From NCBI GenBank assembly GCA_031359995.1, contig JANMAT010000052.1, forward strand, positions 1 through 64,000: a stretch of 64,000 nt of DNA, read 5' to 3'. The translations under genes and the position numbers were made by a program. Positions 61,412 through 64,000 of this stretch are shown piece after piece (the first letter of the stretch is position 1; each line of letters begins with the position of its first letter). Origin of the DNA: JANMAT01 sp031359995. Its GTDB lineage: Bacteria; Actinomycetota; Acidimicrobiia; Acidimicrobiales; Ilumatobacteraceae. Under the pieces are notes generated by a model, which worked only from the letters and a program-made list of their open reading frames with translations, did no database searches and was not told where the DNA came from.

Positions 61412-62617
61412 ATGCTGCTCGACCTCGATCTCGAGAGCCTGCATTGCAGGCACGACCTCTACCTTCAGAGGCTGGCGAACACCCGGCGGTTCATGACCGC
61501 GCTCGATGTTCCCGTGATGTTGGCGCGCGACCCGTTCAACGTGTTGTATGCCACCGGCGCCACGAACATGACGGTGTTCAACCTGTGCGTTCCCGCCCGC
61601 TACCTGCTGGTGTTCGCCGAGGGTCCGGTGATCCTGTTCGACTACGTCGGTGGCGAGCACCTGGCGAAGGGCCTACCGACCATCGACGAGGTGCGCATCG
61701 CCCGCGGTCTGAGCCACGTCAGCAGCAACGGCTCGCCGGCGAGCGAGGCGGCCGCGATGGCGGGCGAGATCGCGGCGATCGTCCGGGAGCACCTCGGGGA
61801 GGTGGGCGGGCTGGCCATCGACAGCTTCCCGTTCGTCGCGGTCGATGCGCTGCGGTCGAAGGGCTTCGCCATCACGGATGCCGATGCGCTGATGAGCCGT
61901 GTTCGACGGGTGAAGCTGCCTCTGGAGATCGCGTACATGCGAGAGGCCTCGCGCCGCACCGTGAACGCCGTACGGGACATGCAGGCCGCGCTGCGACCCG
62001 GCATGACGGAGATCGACGTCTGGAGCCGATTCGTGGGCGCACTCGTGGCTGGCCATGGAGAGTTCGTCGTGACGCGACTGCTCGAGAGCGGCCCGAACAC
62101 GTTCCCCTACTTCCAGGAGTGCAGCACACGCGTGATCGCCGACGGCGACCTGGTGTGCCTCGACACCGACGCGATCGCCTTCGAGAGCTATTCGGTAGAC
62201 TTCTCGCGGACCTTTCTCGCCGGCGACGGGCCCGCAACCCCGGAGCAGCGGGCGCTGTACCGCAGGGCGTGCGACCAGCTTCGTCACAACGCTTCGCTCA
62301 TCGGTCCGGGCGTGACCTTCGAGGAGGTCGCCCGCAAGGCGTGGCCGGTGCCCGAAGAGCACCAGTCCAGTCGCTACTACTGCGTGGGTCATGGCCTCGG
62401 GATGATCGGCGAGCTCCCGAACCTCCCGTTCCACACCCCTGGCGTGCCCTACCCCTTGGACGACGTGTTCGAGCCGGGCATGGTGTTCTGCGTGGAGAGC
62501 TACATCGGCTCCGCCAGCAGCGGTCAGGGTGTGAAGTTGGAGGACCAACTGCTCATCACCGAGACCGGTGTCGAGATCATGAACGACTATCCGTTCGAGG
62601 ACCGCCTGTTGCACTGA
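61412..62617 (+). CDS. M24 metallopeptidase-family enzyme, DddP-like
   Basis: 401-residue pita-bread-fold protein, N-domain 1-165, catalytic domain 166-401. Metal ligands line up with the DMSP lyase DddP: LDTDAIAFESYSVDFSRTF gives Asp-x-Asp-x9-Asp (near 248-260), CVGHGLG gives His (near 330), FCVESYIG and KLEDQLL give two Glu (near 362 and 376). LLESGPNTFPYFQECSTRV and DPFNVLYATGATNM also match my memory of DddP. The third Asp of the triad distinguishes DddP from plain Xaa-Pro peptidases, so DMSP cleavage is possible but unproven. Leaderless: TATGGT (61400-61405), 6 nt from ATG 61412. Confidence 0.75.
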   Translation: MLLDLDLESLHCRHDLYLQRLANTRRFMTALDVPVMLARDPFNVLYATGATNMTVFNLCVPARYLLVFAEGPVILFDYVGGEHLAKGLPTIDEVRIARGLSHVSSNGSPASEAAAMAGEIAAIVREHLGEVGGLAIDSFPFVAVDALRSKGFAITDADALMSRVRRVKLPLEIAYMREASRRTVNAVRDMQAALRPGMTEIDVWSRFVGALVAGHGEFVVTRLLESGPNTFPYFQECSTRVIADGDLVCLDTDAIAFESYSVDFSRTFLAGDGPATPEQRALYRRACDQLRHNASLIGPGVTFEEVARKAWPVPEEHQSSRYYCVGHGLGMIGELPNLPFHTPGVPYPLDDVFEPGMVFCVESYIGSASSGQGVKLEDQLLITETGVEIMNDYPFEDRLLH

Positions 62618-62640
62618 TTCCCGGCTTCAGAAGCTCATCG

Positions 62641-62755
62641 TCGGCATGCTGCCGTTCGGCCACGCCGCCCACCGGCGGGTGTCCATCGATCCCGACCTGT
62701 TGCAGTACGACGAGGTGTGGGCCGCGGCGGGCACGTGGAACGACGTGTTCGGCAC
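62641..62755 (+). repeat. ybaK 3' repeat, copy 3 (115 bp)
   Basis: In frame for LPFGHAAHRRVSIDPDLL and on to AAGTWNDVFG, then ends at 62755; the -10 of the next gene (62757-62762) follows at once. Begins about 20 bp after the M24 gene, preceded by CTTCAGAAGC, similar to the sequence before copy 4. Confidence 0.8.
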
Positions 62756-62768
62756 CTACACTCCGGGC

Positions 62769-62939
62769 ATGGAGAGCACGTCGCCGCTCGAGGATTGGCG
62801 AGGGGTCGACATCGGTCAGATCCGTGCGCAACTCCGGCTCCCGGTCAAGGAACGCGTGCGGGTGATGGTCGAAGCTGCCAATGTCCTGATCGGCGTTCAG
62901 GATCATGCTCGCCGAGCCCGCGACCCTGGGGCAGGCTGA
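62769..62939 (+). CDS. Small protein, probable partner of the nucleotidyltransferase
   Basis: 56 residues: an acidic start (SPLEDWRGVDIGQIRAQLRLP) and a helical KERVRVMVEAANVLIGVQDHARRARD. Leaderless, TACACT (62757-62762) 6 nt from ATG 62769. Its stop and the next start share one base (TGATG). Resembles in position the small antitoxins preceding AbiEii-like toxins; no recognised family. Confidence 0.6.
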   Translation: MESTSPLEDWRGVDIGQIRAQLRLPVKERVRVMVEAANVLIGVQDHARRARDPGAG

Positions 62940-63430
62940 TGTTCGACCCCGTTGCGATCTGCACGATCTTGAACGACGAGGGTGTCGAGTACGTCGTCGT
63001 CGGCGGCTTTGCTTCGGTGATCCGTGGCTCATCGCTGCCGACGCGCGACATCGACATCGTTCCCTCTCGATCAGCCGCCAACCTCGATCGGCTCGGCCGC
63101 GCCTTGCGGCGAATGGGGGCGAAGATCCGCACCGAGGACGAGCCGGTGTCGGCACCGTTGGACGGTCCGTTCCTCGCGAACATGCCACTGATGTTGAACC
63201 TCGTCACCGACTTCGGTGAGATGGATCTCACGTTCGTGCCGGCCGGCCGCGCCGGAGGGTTCGATGGATGGCGGTTGGCCGCCACCGAGGAGGAAGTGAG
63301 CGATGGCCTGAACGTGGTCGTCGCCAGCCTGGACGACATCATCGACTCGAAGCGTGCCGCCAATCGTCCCAAGGATCAGATGGCGCTGCCCTACCTCGAG
63401 TCGCTGAGGGACGAGCTCGGCGACCACTGA
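62939..63430 (+). CDS. Nucleotidyltransferase-fold protein (AbiEii/DUF6036-like)
   Basis: 163 residues with a nucleotidyltransferase signature: EYVVVGGFASVIRGSSLPTRDIDIVPS (G-G-x-A, then Arg-Asp-x-Asp, near 16-42), a third acidic site EMDLTFVPAG near 98, and a C-terminal DDIIDSKRAANRPKDQMALPYLE that closes many such proteins. Toxins of AbiEii/MenA type transfer nucleotides to tRNA; some relatives are antitoxins or not toxic. Coupled to the small upstream gene. Confidence 0.78.
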   Translation: MFDPVAICTILNDEGVEYVVVGGFASVIRGSSLPTRDIDIVPSRSAANLDRLGRALRRMGAKIRTEDEPVSAPLDGPFLANMPLMLNLVTDFGEMDLTFVPAGRAGGFDGWRLAATEEEVSDGLNVVVASLDDIIDSKRAANRPKDQMALPYLESLRDELGDH

Positions 63431-63453
63431 GGGTTCGGGCTGCAGAAGCCACC

Positions 63454-63534
63454 GGCGGCGTGCCGCCGTTCGGGCACGCCACACACCTGCGCGTGTTCAT
63501 CGACCCCGACCTGCTGCAGTACGACGAGGTGTGG
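63454..63534 (+). repeat. ybaK 3' repeat, copy 4 (81 bp, nearly identical to copy 0)
   Basis: 80 of 81 bases equal 55491-55571 (single difference at 63482). Preceded by an in-frame VRAAEATGGVPP-like stretch that also recalls YbaK. Right-hand partner of copy 0 if the two are direct repeats flanking an integrated segment. Confidence 0.85.
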
Positions 63535-63555
63535 ACCGCTGTCTGCCGTGATCGC

Positions 63556-63810
63556 TCAGCCGGCGAGGTCATTCCCTGCGAACTTGCGGTGAGCGTTCTG
63601 CTTCGACGTTCGCAATGCGATACCGATCATCGTCCAGGAGTCACCGGCGGCCCTCGCCTCGTTGACGGCAGCCTGGAGGTTCTGTTCGGCTGCCTCGAGG
63701 GCATCCCGGGCCTGGGCGATCTTGCGCAGGTGGCGGGCATTGCGCGTCGTGGCGGGATCGATCGAGTCGATGAAGTCGTCGATGTCGTCGCGGGTGGGGG
63801 TCTTGGACAT
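63556..63810 (-). CDS. Small helix-turn-helix protein
   Basis: 84 residues. An acidic N-terminus (TRDDIDDFIDSIDPATTRNA), a long helix (HLRKIAQARDALEAAEQNLQAAVNEA) and a C-terminal HTH-like GDSWTMIGIALRTSKQNAHRKF. ATG 63810 has GAGGTGA 5-11 nt upstream. Probably DNA-binding, of a kind common beside actinobacterial toxin-antitoxin genes. Divergent from the partial gene at the right edge. Confidence 0.65.
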   Translation of the reverse strand: MSKTPTRDDIDDFIDSIDPATTRNARHLRKIAQARDALEAAEQNLQAAVNEARAAGDSWTMIGIALRTSKQNAHRKFAGNDLAG

Positions 63811-63925
63811 GTCGGTCACCTCACAAGTCTGCGCCGATCACGAAGACCCGGCGCTCTCGTCGATGCGTGGCATCTGATCTGGCCAGGTGAGACCTTCGCT
63901 CCGGGGCGTCGTTGACGCAGTCATC

Positions 63926-63940
63926 CTACCTTGGTAGCAT
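63926..63940 (+). promoter_or_regulatory. Leaderless -10 overlapped by an inverted repeat
   Basis: -10 TAGCAT (63935-63940) is 6 nt before ATG 63947; CTACC (63926-63930) and GGTAG (63933-63937) are inverted arms overlapping it, an autoregulated antitoxin promoter by appearance. Confidence 0.45.
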
Positions 63941-63946
63941 TTAGGT

Positions 63947-64000
63947 ATGACCACCACGAAGCGCAAGGTGTCGCTCTCGCTCGACGAAGAGCTGATCGCC
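63947..64000 (+). CDS. Probable antitoxin (ribbon-helix-helix type), cut by window edge
   Basis: Only 18 codons are visible: TTTKRKVSLSLDEELIA, which looks like the first beta strand and helix of a CopG/RHH antitoxin. The rest lies beyond the window; a toxin gene would be expected to follow. Confidence 0.5.
   Translation, partial: MTTTKRKVSLSLDEELIA

Noticed and set aside
55491..63534. Classic integron with attC sites
   Set aside because: No integron integrase, and the repeats are protein-coding ybaK fragments of unequal length without the paired R/L core sites of attC.
55491..63534. CRISPR array
   Set aside because: Repeats are few, kilobases apart and unequal in length.

Overview
The window is very GC-rich, densely coded chromosome. 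It carries genes typical of actinobacteria (an S-(hydroxymethyl)mycothiol dehydrogenase, a mycothiol-isomerase-type protein, an Eis-like acetyltransferase, a SufB-SufD-Rieske-SufC operon) and many leaderless promoters of the form TANNNT-N6-8-start codon. This suits an actinobacterium, most likely class Acidimicrobiia; the class is an inference from gene content. No rRNA, tRNA, CRISPR array or insertion sequence was seen.

Layout. 1-8.2 kb: a truncated membrane protein, mscL, an asparaginase, and a five-gene minus-strand operon (ECF sigma factor, lipoprotein, DUF4331 protein, TPR protein, His-rich Ni/Co-type transporter). 8.2-17.5 kb: acyl-CoA ligase and crotonase, a CAP-domain secreted protein, a MazEF-like toxin-antitoxin pair, class I fumarase, a DUF4143 ATPase behind a tandem palindrome array, and a double-CDGSH iron-sulfur protein. 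17.5-31.9 kb: small unknowns, two genes wrecked by internal deletions (dienelactone hydrolase, sulfatase), P450, a dimethylformamidase-like enzyme, the mycothiol formaldehyde-detoxification pair, an acyl-CoA dehydrogenase and a UPF0104 membrane protein. 31.9-38.9 kb: GGDEF-EAL protein, MaoC dehydratase, MutY, a chemoreceptor and a secreted protein.

38.9-43 kb holds one of the two most interesting loci. A minus-strand operon encodes a thioredoxin-domain fusion protein, a UGSC-family selenoprotein whose gene has been cut in two by an in-frame TGA (U-G-S-C at 41245-41234, with a SECIS-like hairpin 11 nt downstream), and two branched-chain-amino-acid-type ABC permeases without their ATPases. 43-53.4 kb: metallo-hydrolase, flavin reductase, MauE-like protein, oligopeptidase B, a degenerate ATPase, ferredoxin, a MalY-type lyase and the suf operon with an extra four-cysteine protein.

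55.2 kb to the right edge is the second. An intact ybaK gene is followed by an accessory island in which fragments of the ybaK 3' region recur four more times (57.74, 61.17, 62.64, 63.45 kb). Each fragment separates a self-contained module: a MNT/HEPN plus HicBA toxin-antitoxin module, a SARP regulator with a small secreted protein, a DddP-like M24 enzyme, a two-gene nucleotidyltransferase unit, and the start of another small HTH/antitoxin module. The outermost copies match at 80 of 81 positions, like direct repeats left by integration.
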